NCBI GenBank assembly: GCA_016183935.1
Contig: JACPDR010000016.1
Coordinates: 1 to 64,000 of the forward strand
DNA length: 64,000 bases
Origin: Caulobacterales bacterium
GTDB taxonomy: Bacteria; Pseudomonadota; Alphaproteobacteria; Caulobacterales; Caulobacteraceae
Direction: 5' to 3'
Under the pieces are notes generated by a model, which was not told where the DNA came from, ran no database searches, and was given only the letters and a program-made list of their open reading frames with translations. This document shows, one piece after another, positions 46,656 to 53,973 of this stretch. Position numbers and translations under genes: made by a program. The stretch's first letter is position 1; every line of letters starts with the position of its first letter.

Positions 46656-48050
46656 GTGGAATTCGACGCACTGCTGCTCTCGCGGCTCCAGTTCGCCTTC
46701 ACCATCGCTTTTCACATCCTGTTCCCGGCCTTCACCATCGGCTTGGCGGCCTTCCTCGCCGTGCTGGAGGGGCTGTGGCTCGCAACCAACCGCGAGGCCT
46801 TCAAGGCTCTCTACCTGTTCTGGGTGAGGATCTTCGCCATCAGCTTCGGCATGGGCGTCGTCTCCGGCATCGTGCTCAGCTATCAGTTCGGCACCAACTG
46901 GTCCGAGTTCATCCGCCTGACCGGCGGCGTCATCGGTCCCATGCTGGCCTATGAGGTGCTGACCGCCTTTTTCCTCGAGGCGTCCTTCCTGGGCGTCATG
47001 CTGTTCGGCTGGAGAAAGGTCGGGCCGCGACTGCATTTCCTCGCCACCGTTCTGGTCGCCGTCGGCACCACCATCTCGGCCTTCTGGATCCTCTCCGCCA
47101 ACAGCTGGATGCAGACGCCGCAGGGCTTTGAAATCCTGGCGGACGGCCGCTTCGTAGCGACCAGCTTCGCCGAGGTGATCTTCAACCCAAGCTTCCCCTC
47201 GCGCCTCGTCCACATGCTGATGGCCGCCTTCCTGACCACGGCCCTGGTGGTCGGCGGCGCCTCGGCCTGGCAACTGCTGCGCGACCGCGAACAGCGCGAA
47301 AGCCGGATCGCCCTGACCATGGCCGTGGGTCTGCTGGCCGTGGTCGCTCCGCTGCAGCTGCTCGCGGGGCACTGGTCGGGTGAGGTGGCCAAGGAGCACC
47401 AGCCGCAGAAACTGGCCGCCATCGAGGCCTACTGGGAAACCCAGGCCAATCATCCGCTGGTCCTGTTCGCCATCCCCGACCGCGCTGCGCAGGCCAACCA
47501 TTTCGAGGTCTCGATACCCGGCGCCGGGATCATCGTCGCGCCGCCGGACGAGGTCGTGACGGGTCTCAAGGCCGTCGCGGCGGAGGACCAGCCGCCCGTC
47601 TTCCTGGTCTTCTGGGCCTTCCGGGTCATGGCCGGGCTCGGCTTTCTGATGATCGGCCTCGGTCTCTGGGGCGCATGGCTGGCGTGGCGCAAGCGGTTGA
47701 CCGACAACCGGCTGTTCCTGCGCTTCGCCGTCGCCATGGGGCCGGCCGGGTTCGTCGCCGTGATCGCCGGCTGGATCGTCACCGAGGTCGGTCGTCAGCC
47801 ATGGGTCGTCTACGGTGTTCTGCGCACCGCCGACGCGGTGTCGGCGGTGACGACCGGCTCGGTCGCCACCTCGCTGCTGATCTACATCACCGTCTACGCC
47901 GTGGTCTTCGTGGCCGGGGCCATCTACATCCTGCGCCTGCTCGATGAAGGCCCCGCGGCTGGTCGGGTCGAGCCGTCGCCGGAGGGGCTGCGCGCGCCCG
48001 GCACCCCGCTCGCCGCCGCACCCGACGAAGCGCCGGGAGACCCGAAATGA
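46656..48050 (+). CDS. cydA: Cytochrome bd-type (cyanide-insensitive) quinol oxidase subunit I
   Basis: 464 aa, GTG start. Heme-ligand His20 in FTIAFHILFPAFTIGLAAF, core helices WVRIFAISFGMGVVSGIVLSYQFGTNW, and GRQPWVVYGVLRT near the end, the usual heme motif. Short Q-loop and length indicate the CIO (cioA) class rather than E. coli CydA. ATGA overlap with cydB. Confidence 0.95.
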   Translation: MEFDALLLSRLQFAFTIAFHILFPAFTIGLAAFLAVLEGLWLATNREAFKALYLFWVRIFAISFGMGVVSGIVLSYQFGTNWSEFIRLTGGVIGPMLAYEVLTAFFLEASFLGVMLFGWRKVGPRLHFLATVLVAVGTTISAFWILSANSWMQTPQGFEILADGRFVATSFAEVIFNPSFPSRLVHMLMAAFLTTALVVGGASAWQLLRDREQRESRIALTMAVGLLAVVAPLQLLAGHWSGEVAKEHQPQKLAAIEAYWETQANHPLVLFAIPDRAAQANHFEVSIPGAGIIVAPPDEVVTGLKAVAAEDQPPVFLVFWAFRVMAGLGFLMIGLGLWGAWLAWRKRLTDNRLFLRFAVAMGPAGFVAVIAGWIVTEVGRQPWVVYGVLRTADAVSAVTTGSVATSLLIYITVYAVVFVAGAIYILRLLDEGPAAGRVEPSPEGLRAPGTPLAAAPDEAPGDPK

Positions 48051-49072
48051 GCCTCGATCTTCCTCTCATCTGGGCCGGGCTGATCGCCGTCGCCGTGCTG
48101 CTCTATGTGCTGCTGGACGGCTTCGACCTCGGTGTCGGCATCCTGTTTCCGTTTTCGCACTCGCGCGAGGACCGGGACGTGATGATGAACACCGTAGCCC
48201 CGGTCTGGGACGGCAACGAGACCTGGCTGGTGCTGGGCGGCGGCGGTCTGCTGGCGGCCTTTCCGCTGGCCTATTCCATCCTCATGCCGGCCTTCTACCT
48301 GCCTGTGGTGATGATGCTGGCGGGGCTGATTCTGCGCGGGGTCGCCTTCGAGTTCCGGTTCCGGGGCCAGCGCCGCGGACGGCCCTTCTGGACCGCCATG
48401 TTCGGCCTCGGCTCCATTCTCGCCGCCTTCGCCCAGGGCCTGATCCTCGGCGGCTTCATCCAGGGCGTGGAAGTCGCCGACAGCCGCTTCGCCGGCGGGA
48501 CCTTCGACTGGTTCACGCCCTACACCCTGCTGGTCGCGGTTGGTCTGGTCTGCGGCTACGCCCTGCTCGGCGCGACCTGGCTGATGCTGAAGACCACCGA
48601 CGCCCTGCATGGCGACGCCCGCCGCTGGGCCCTGTTCGCGGGCGTGCTGACGGCGCTGTTCATGCTGGGGGTCAGCCTGTCGACGCTGGTGGTGCATCCG
48701 CTCGTCGCCGCACGTTGGGGCTGGACCGGAGCCGGGTTCGATCTCGCCCGCTTCCTGCCGCTCAGCGTCATTCCGCTGATCGGTCTGGCCGGGCTGGCGA
48801 CGGTCGCGCTGGGGGTTCTCCGGTCCTCACATGTCTGGCCGTTCGCCGGCGCCGTGGTGGTCTTCCTGTCGGGCTACGCCGGCCTGGCGACGGGCTTCTT
48901 CCCTTATGTGGCGCCCTACGCCGTGGACTTCCGCGAGGGCGCCGCGCCTGACAACGCCCTGGCCCTGATGCTGGCCGGCACGGCCTTCATCCTCCCGCTG
49001 ATCCTCGGCTACACGGCGTGGGTCTACTGGGTGTTCCGGGGCAAGGTGACGCCGGAGGCCGGCTATCATTAG
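48047..49072 (+). CDS. cydB: Cytochrome bd-type quinol oxidase subunit II
   Basis: 341 aa, about eight transmembrane helices. Start LDLPLIWAGLIAVAVLLYVLLDGFDLGVGIL, the family signature, then VAPVWDGNETWLVLGGGGLLAAFP and FRFRGQRRGRPFWTAMFGLGS. Overlaps cydA (ATGA). A small third gene begins inside its stop codon. Confidence 0.95.
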   Translation: MSLDLPLIWAGLIAVAVLLYVLLDGFDLGVGILFPFSHSREDRDVMMNTVAPVWDGNETWLVLGGGGLLAAFPLAYSILMPAFYLPVVMMLAGLILRGVAFEFRFRGQRRGRPFWTAMFGLGSILAAFAQGLILGGFIQGVEVADSRFAGGTFDWFTPYTLLVAVGLVCGYALLGATWLMLKTTDALHGDARRWALFAGVLTALFMLGVSLSTLVVHPLVAARWGWTGAGFDLARFLPLSVIPLIGLAGLATVALGVLRSSHVWPFAGAVVVFLSGYAGLATGFFPYVAPYAVDFREGAAPDNALALMLAGTAFILPLILGYTAWVYWVFRGKVTPEAGYH

Positions 49073-49214
49073 GATCGAACCGCCCCCGGGGCCGGACGAG
49101 GCGGCCGGGCCGCTGTGGAAGCGACTGGCCTGGTTCGCGGGCCTCGCCGTCGCCGCCTCCGCAGTCACCGCCGTCGTGGCCTATACGCTCAGGGCCTTGC
49201 CGTTCGCGGGTTGA
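49068..49214 (+). CDS. Small bd-oxidase subunit (CydX/DUF2474-like), ATT start
   Basis: 48 aa: acidic Pro-rich start, then PLWKRLAWFAGLAVAASAVT and VVAYTLR, a single helix with the PLWKR-x-WF pattern of DUF2474 proteins that sit after cydB. In frame, the only codon after a ribosome site is ATT (49068) overlapping the cydB stop as ATTAG; GGAGG lies 9 nt before it. No ATG, GTG or TTG fits. AUU is used by infC and pcnB in E. coli. Confidence 0.65.
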   Translation: MRIEPPPGPDEAAGPLWKRLAWFAGLAVAASAVTAVVAYTLRALPFAG

Positions 49215-49231
49215 AGGGAGAAGGTCGGGGC

Positions 49232-50038
49232 ATGAAGAGAACCGTCCTGACAGCCGCCGCCCTCCTGCTCGCCGCCGTCCCCGGCGTGTCCAATGCCCAG
49301 ACGGCGCCGCAGGACCCGCCTGCCTCCGGCGCTTCGGCCAGCGACCTTACGCGCGACCTCAACAGCGGTCCGCCGACCATCGAGGAATATCTGGCGCGCC
49401 CGGTGACGCCGGCGCCGTCCGCGCCCGCTCCGACGCCCCGGGCCGCGGAGCCGGCTCCTGCCGCCCCGCCGTCCGCCACGACACCGGAATCACGGCCGTC
49501 CCGCGTGGTTGAGCCGGCCCCGAGGCCGCGGACGGCCCCCATAACGCCGCCTGAAAGCGCCGCGGGACGCCCCGCGACGCCCCGCCCGACCGCGCCCGTC
49601 CGCACGGAGCCGTCGCCGACCTCCGCGCCCGTCGCGCCGGCCGAGGCCCCGCCGCCGCCGTCCGTCCCCACCGTCACCGTGCTGGACTCCGCCGCCCGCG
49701 CCGCGCTGCCGTTCACCGTCGACCTGCCGTCCGGGTTTGAGATCGTCACCGGCCGGCCGGGTCCGGACTTCCGGATCTATACGATCCGGCGCGGCGGCCA
49801 GTCGTTCGCCATGATCTACGCCGGCCCGGCGTCCCAGTTTCCGATCTACAGCGGTCAGATGATCGAGGCGGGCGGTCGTGCTTCCGTGGTGTCGACCGAG
49901 AGCGGCGAGCGCCACGCCCGCGAACACCTGTTCCAGCGCCCTGACGCCCCGCGAGAAGTCCACGTCTGGACCATGAGCCTCGAGGGGGCCGACCGCGCCT
50001 TGGCCGAACGCATCGCCCAGTCGGTCGACGTCCGCTAG
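49232..50038 (+). CDS. Exported proline-rich hypothetical protein
   Basis: 268 aa. Signal peptide about 1-22 (ends SNA-QT). Residues about 45-150 are Pro/Ala/Thr-rich, likely extended; the C-terminal globular domain (about 155-268) contains PFTVDLPSGFEIVTGRPGPD and GERHAREHLFQRPDAPREVH. No domain recognised. Ribosome site AAGGTCGGGG is weak. Overlaps the convergent YkgJ gene by 4 bp. Confidence 0.75.
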   Translation: MKRTVLTAAALLLAAVPGVSNAQTAPQDPPASGASASDLTRDLNSGPPTIEEYLARPVTPAPSAPAPTPRAAEPAPAAPPSATTPESRPSRVVEPAPRPRTAPITPPESAAGRPATPRPTAPVRTEPSPTSAPVAPAEAPPPPSVPTVTVLDSAARAALPFTVDLPSGFEIVTGRPGPDFRIYTIRRGGQSFAMIYAGPASQFPIYSGQMIEAGGRASVVSTESGERHAREHLFQRPDAPREVHVWTMSLEGADRALAERIAQSVDVR

Positions 50039-50463
50039 ACCCGGCGAACCGGCGTGTCGGCCTGTCCCAGCCGCACGCCGCGCTGACCGGCGAAGACGAG
50101 CACCTCCTGGCCGGCCGTCGCCGCCCAGCGCCGCAGCGTCGACTGATAGGGTTCGCGCCGCCAGTCGTGCGGCCGGGCCGGATCGGATTCGACGATCAGA
50201 CGCGCGCCGCCCTGTTCGCTGTGCAGGACGAAGCCTGCTGTCGTGGGCTTCCACGTCTCGTCCAGCGCGTCGGTCAGCAGCCACAGGCAGTTGAACACCC
50301 GGCAATCGCCGGGCCGGTCGACATAGACCGCGCAGCCGCCCGCTTTCGAGAAGTGACGGCACCATTTGCCCGCGGGCTTCTCCAGCGCCGTCACCCCCAT
50401 CAGCTTGCAGCACAGACCGCAGTCGCCGCAGCTCTTGCCGGGCGGGGTCAGGTCTCCGACCAC
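50035..50463 (-). CDS. YkgJ family cysteine-cluster (Zn/Fe-chelating) protein
   Basis: 142 aa, GTG start 16 nt inside the VOC gene end. CxxCxxCC motif SCGDCGLCCKLMGV, then CRHFSKAGGCAVYVDRPGDCRVFNC, the family cysteine set for a metal site. No signal peptide. Probably cotranscribed with the VOC gene; together they lie below a palindrome also present before bfd. Confidence 0.88.
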   Translation of the reverse strand: MVGDLTPPGKSCGDCGLCCKLMGVTALEKPAGKWCRHFSKAGGCAVYVDRPGDCRVFNCLWLLTDALDETWKPTTAGFVLHSEQGGARLIVESDPARPHDWRREPYQSTLRRWAATAGQEVLVFAGQRGVRLGQADTPVRRV

Positions 50464-50786
50464 ACCGCCAGCTCGTTGCCCGCCGGGTCGCGGAAGTGAA
50501 ACCGGCGCCCGCCGGGGAAGGCGAAAATCGGCTTGACGATTGTTCCGCCCGCCGCCTCGACCCTGGCCAGCATGGCCGCCAGATCGTGCGCGAACAGCAC
50601 TGGCAACGGCGTGCGCGTCGCGTCGGCCTGGGCGTCGAAGCCGCCGTCCAGTCCTTCGTCGAAAGCCGCGTATTCCGGCCCGTAATCGAGGAATTTCCAA
50701 CCGAAGGCCGCGCCGTAGAAGGCCTTGCTCGCGGACAGGTCGCCGCCGGGCAGTTCGAGATAGTCCAGCTTGCCGTCTTCACGCAT
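50448..50786 (-). CDS. VOC family protein
   Basis: 112 aa. Single glyoxalase-like module: LDYLELPGGDLSASKAFYGAAFGWKFLDYG, PVLFAHDLAAMLARVEAAGG, FHFRDPAGNELAVW. GGGAG ribosome site. Function in detoxification or metal-linked chemistry unknown. Confidence 0.87.
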   Translation of the reverse strand: MREDGKLDYLELPGGDLSASKAFYGAAFGWKFLDYGPEYAAFDEGLDGGFDAQADATRTPLPVLFAHDLAAMLARVEAAGGTIVKPIFAFPGGRRFHFRDPAGNELAVWSET

Positions 50787-50852
50787 GGGTGATGCTCCCG
50801 TCAGTCGCCACCGACGCTTCGGGCTTGCCACGCCCGCCACTCCCGCGCAATC

Positions 50853-50867
50853 TGCGAACGGTTCGCA
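50853..50867. promoter_or_regulatory. Perfect palindrome TGCGAACGGTTCGCA upstream of the VOC-YkgJ genes
   Basis: 7-bp arms around one G, 67 nt upstream of the VOC ATG. Differs from the bfd palindrome by two bases in the 15. Suggests a common metal-sensing regulator. Confidence 0.55.
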
Positions 50868-50946
50868 ATAAACGGAGTCGGCGATGATCGTCCTGATGGC
50901 CGGAGGCGCGGCGCTCGCCCTGCTGATGCGCGAGGACCGGGTCGGT

Positions 50947-51699
50947 TCAGAGCACCTCGCGCCGGCTCAGGTGTACGAGGGCGCCGATCAGCACGACCGC
51001 GCCCAGTCCGAGCCCCAGTCCCAGGGCCGTCTCCATTCGCCAGGCCTCGGTCGCCAGCATGTTCACCGGCATCTGCCACGGGAAGAAGACGCCCTGTTTC
51101 GCTGACGTCGCCACGACCGAGAAGAAGGTCCCGCCAATCCCGACCGCCAGCGCCGGCACGAAGCTGGCGAAGCGCAGCGCGACCCACAGCTGGATCGCGA
51201 TCATCAGCAGGGCGGCGAGATACATCTTGCCCAACAGCGAGGCGTAACGCGCCAGCTCGAAGGCCCCGGTCGGCTCCAGCTGCGGCTTGACCGCGGCGGC
51301 CAGCGTCACCGCGCTCCAGGTCATCGCCAGCACGGCCGCGCTCATCAGCGCCACGACTCCCAGCACGCAGGCCGCCTTGGCGGCGTACAGCCGCCAGCGG
51401 GGCAGGGGCAGGGCGCGCAAGTGATCCCACGACCTCGGCCCGTGCTCCATGTGGGCCACCAGCGCAGTCAGGGCGGTCACGCTCATGGGCAGCATGAAGA
51501 TGGCCCAGATCGCCGCGGCGTTGATCATCCACATCTCCCACGGCGCCGGCGCCTTGCCGCGCAGCATGTTGAAGAAGACGAAGATGGCGATTAGAGACGG
51601 CGCGGCCACGGCCAGCACGGCCGCCAGCGAGCGGTTCAGCTTGCGCGCCTCGACGAACAGCGGCGCGAACAGGGGCGTCCTGGAAGGGAGGGCGGACAT
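50947..51699 (-). CDS. ABC transporter permease (ABC-2 type)
   Basis: 250 aa, six hydrophobic helices, e.g. AVLAVAAPSLIAIFVFFNML and ALGLGLGLGAVVLIGALVHL. Contains VAHMEHGPRSWDHLRALPLPRWRLYAAK, typical of lantibiotic-immunity-like permeases. Start overlaps the ATPase stop as TGATG. Substrate unknown. Confidence 0.88.
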   Translation of the reverse strand: MSALPSRTPLFAPLFVEARKLNRSLAAVLAVAAPSLIAIFVFFNMLRGKAPAPWEMWMINAAAIWAIFMLPMSVTALTALVAHMEHGPRSWDHLRALPLPRWRLYAAKAACVLGVVALMSAAVLAMTWSAVTLAAAVKPQLEPTGAFELARYASLLGKMYLAALLMIAIQLWVALRFASFVPALAVGIGGTFFSVVATSAKQGVFFPWQMPVNMLATEAWRMETALGLGLGLGAVVLIGALVHLSRREVL

Positions 51700-52643
51700 C
51701 AGGCGAACTCCGGCTCGGCGTTTACGACAGGGGCGGGCGGCGACACCTCGCGGTAGATGCCTTCCAGCGAGCGCGACCGCGCTCCGATGGCGAAGACGGC
51801 GATGTCCGCCTCATTGAGGGCCCGGTTCAGCGCCGCCGAGGCGGTGCGGGCGTCCTCGCCCGGCCTCAGCCGTGCGACCAGCCCGTCGTCGGTCGCGAGC
51901 ACGTCAAAGCCTCGCCCCCGGGCCAGGGCGGTCGCCCGCGCGACGTCATCGGTCTGCAGGGCGATCTCCGGGGCGAGATCGGCCTTCAGCCGCCCCAGCT
52001 CGCCCTCCAGCACCAGCTTGCCGTGGCTGAGGATGCCGACATGGGTCGCTGTTTGCTCGATCTCGCCCAGCAAATGGCTGGACAGCAGCACCGTGGCCCC
52101 GGTCCGCTCGGGCAGGGCGCGCAGGAACCGCCTCATGTCGACGATACCGTCCGGGTCCAGCCCGTTGGTCGGCTCGTCCAGCACCAGCACCGGCGGTGCG
52201 CCCAGCATGGCCCGCGCCAGCCCCAGCCGCTGGCGCATGCCCAGCGAATAGTCGGAGACCCGGCGGCGCGCGTGTTCGCGCATCTCGACCACCTCCAGCA
52301 CCCGGTCGATCTCGCTCTTCGGCAGGCCGAGCAGGCTGCGGGTCAGGTCCAGGTTCTCGCGCCCGGACAGATTGCCGTAGAAGCCGTGCGCCTCCAGCAG
52401 GGCCCCGACCTTGCGCGCCGCCCCGATCCGGTCGCGGGCGACGTCGACGCCGCCCACCAGCGCCGCCCCGCCGCTCGGCCGGATCAGTCCCAGCAGCATC
52501 CTGAGCGTCGTGGTCTTGCCCGCCCCATTACGTCCGAGGAAGCCGTAGACCGCCTTGTCCGGCACCGTCATCGACACGGCGTCGACCGCCAGATGGCGTT
52601 TGAAGCGGCGGGTCAGCTCCCGGGTTTCGATGGCGGTGATCAT
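51699..52643 (-). CDS. ABC transporter ATP-binding protein
   Basis: 314 aa. Walker A GFLGRNGAGKTTTLRMLLGL, signature YSLGMRQRLGLARAML, Walker B VLVLDEPTNGLDPDG, H-loop LLSSHLLGEIEQ. C-terminal about 80 residues resemble the accessory domain of BcrA/NatA-type exporters. ATG at 52643 preferred; an upstream ATG at 52676 lies inside the AT-rich promoter. Confidence 0.93.
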   Translation of the reverse strand: MITAIETRELTRRFKRHLAVDAVSMTVPDKAVYGFLGRNGAGKTTTLRMLLGLIRPSGGAALVGGVDVARDRIGAARKVGALLEAHGFYGNLSGRENLDLTRSLLGLPKSEIDRVLEVVEMREHARRRVSDYSLGMRQRLGLARAMLGAPPVLVLDEPTNGLDPDGIVDMRRFLRALPERTGATVLLSSHLLGEIEQTATHVGILSHGKLVLEGELGRLKADLAPEIALQTDDVARATALARGRGFDVLATDDGLVARLRPGEDARTASAALNRALNEADIAVFAIGARSRSLEGIYREVSPPAPVVNAEPEFA

Positions 52644-52662
52644 CGGCGGCGCTCTTGTTTGG

Positions 52663-52714
52663 TTTAAGTCCGACATAAAGTTGCAAACGCCGTGTCTTTA
52701 AGTCAAGATTAAAG
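52663..52714. promoter_or_regulatory. AT-rich divergent promoter with TTTAAGTC repeats
   Basis: TTTAAGTC at 52663-52670 and 52697-52704; CTTTAA (52696-52701) and TTAAAG (52709-52714) form an inverted repeat. Sits between the ABC exporter and the DUF2975-HTH genes. A natural target for the HTH protein encoded 0.5 kb away. Confidence 0.45.
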
Positions 52715-52747
52715 ATAAGACAGCTTCCAGACCCCGGAGATTCCCCC

Positions 52748-53245
52748 GTGAGCCAGACGGACCTCGCCCGCTTCCGCCGCCGCTGCGCCCAGTTCCGCTG
52801 GTTGGCGGTGTTCATGGTTGTCAGCGTCGGCGCCCTGTTGGCCCTGATCCACCTGGTCGCGCCGATCATGATCTGGACGCGAGGTTCGCCGGACTTCGGC
52901 TCCCGGCTGGTCGTGTCGGTGATCTGGGCGATCCCGGCGGCCTGTTATCTGTTCGGCGTGTGGTCGATCGGGCGGGCCATGGGCGACCTGGCGAGGGGCC
53001 GTCTGTTCCAGCCCACGGTGTCGGACGCCCTGCGCCGCGTCGGCCTGGCCCTCGGCGCCGGCGGCGTGTTCAGCGTCTTCGTGATGAGCAACCTGTTGCG
53101 GGTGCTCGGCGCGGCCCAGGGCGGCTACCTGCATTTCGACGTGCCCGGCATGACCCTCGGGATGATCGGCGGGGCGCTGTTCCTTCTGGGCGGCGTGGTC
53201 GAGCAGGCCGGCAAGGTCCAGGCCGAGCTGGACGAGATGATCTGA
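52748..53245 (+). CDS. DUF2975-like membrane protein
   Basis: 165 aa, four helices (WLAVFMVVSVGALLALIHLV; VVSVIWAIPAACYLFGVWSI; GLALGAGGVFSVFVMSNLLRV; GMIGGALFLLGGVVEQ). LARGRLFQPTVSDALRRVG between helices 2 and 3 is typical of DUF2975. GTG start with GGAG. The stop overlaps the HTH gene (TGATG), the usual DUF2975/YozG pairing. Confidence 0.85.
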   Translation: MSQTDLARFRRRCAQFRWLAVFMVVSVGALLALIHLVAPIMIWTRGSPDFGSRLVVSVIWAIPAACYLFGVWSIGRAMGDLARGRLFQPTVSDALRRVGLALGAGGVFSVFVMSNLLRVLGAAQGGYLHFDVPGMTLGMIGGALFLLGGVVEQAGKVQAELDEMI

Positions 53246-53481
53246 TGCCGATCCGCGTCACCCTCGACCAGTTGATCGTCAAGAAGGGCCTCAAGGCCCG
53301 GGACCTGGCCGCCGAGGTCGGGCTGAGCGAGACCCAGCTGTCACTGTTCCGCTCTGGCAAGGTGAAGGGCATCCGCTTCCGGACCCTGGCCAAGCTGTGC
53401 GCCGCCCTCGACTGCAAGCCGAAGGACCTGCTCGACTACGACTTCGATCCCGCCGACCTGATGGCGGCGGAGGAGGACTAG
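53245..53481 (+). CDS. HTH regulator, XRE family (YozG-like)
   Basis: 78 aa, a complete XRE helix-turn-helix: LDQLIVKKGLKARDLAAEVGLSETQLSLFRSGKVKGIRFRTL, then CAALDCKPKDLLDYD. Partner of the DUF2975 protein. May bind the repeats at 52663-52714. Confidence 0.9.
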   Translation: MPIRVTLDQLIVKKGLKARDLAAEVGLSETQLSLFRSGKVKGIRFRTLAKLCAALDCKPKDLLDYDFDPADLMAAEED

Positions 53482-53972
53482 AACGTCACCGTCTGCGCTT
53501 CGGACCCCGGGCGAAACACCACCGTCCGCGTCACGCCGTCGACCCGGACATTGACCTGCTGCTCCTGGTCGTCGTGCACGCCGGGGAAGAAGTCGAGGTC
53601 GACCGTCACCGCCTGGATGTCCCGGTCGGTCGTCTCGCCGGCGAAGTCCACGCGGATGTTGTCCGCTGCGAGGTCGGTGCCGGCGTGGGTGACGGGGACA
53701 TCCGTCCCGTCGATCGAGACCCGGAAACGCGCGCCCAGATGGGCCTCGAGGTCGGCCACGGCGCGGGGATCGTCGAGGCTGGGCTGCGCCTCCGGGGCGA
53801 TGCTGGGCAGGGCCGGCTCGACGTCGTGGGCGGCGAATCGGTGCGTGACGCTGACGGCGCCGCCGGCCGGGTCGATCTCGATCACCGTCAGCCCGGCATG
53901 GCCACGATGGGCCATCGCCGGCGTGGCCAGCGCGGCGATCAGGGCGGCGGTCAGGAAGGTGCGCTTGAACAT
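53478..53972 (-). CDS. Exported DUF6702-like protein
   Basis: 164 aa. Signal peptide about 1-21 (ends AMA-HR). Starts AHRGHAGLTVIEIDPAGGAVSVTHRFAAHDVEPAL, beta-rich, no cysteines. Found in many bacteria next to the M1 metallopeptidase downstream of it on this strand's upstream side (53974). Function unknown. Confidence 0.8.
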   Translation of the reverse strand: MFKRTFLTAALIAALATPAMAHRGHAGLTVIEIDPAGGAVSVTHRFAAHDVEPALPSIAPEAQPSLDDPRAVADLEAHLGARFRVSIDGTDVPVTHAGTDLAADNIRVDFAGETTDRDIQAVTVDLDFFPGVHDDQEQQVNVRVDGVTRTVVFRPGSEAQTVTF

Positions 53973-53973
53973 C

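Noticed and set aside
50884-51105. Plus-strand ORF starting MIVLMAGGAALALLMRED
   Set aside because: Only its first 20 or so codons avoid the ABC permease; the rest is antisense shadow. A degraded small gene is possible but not supported.
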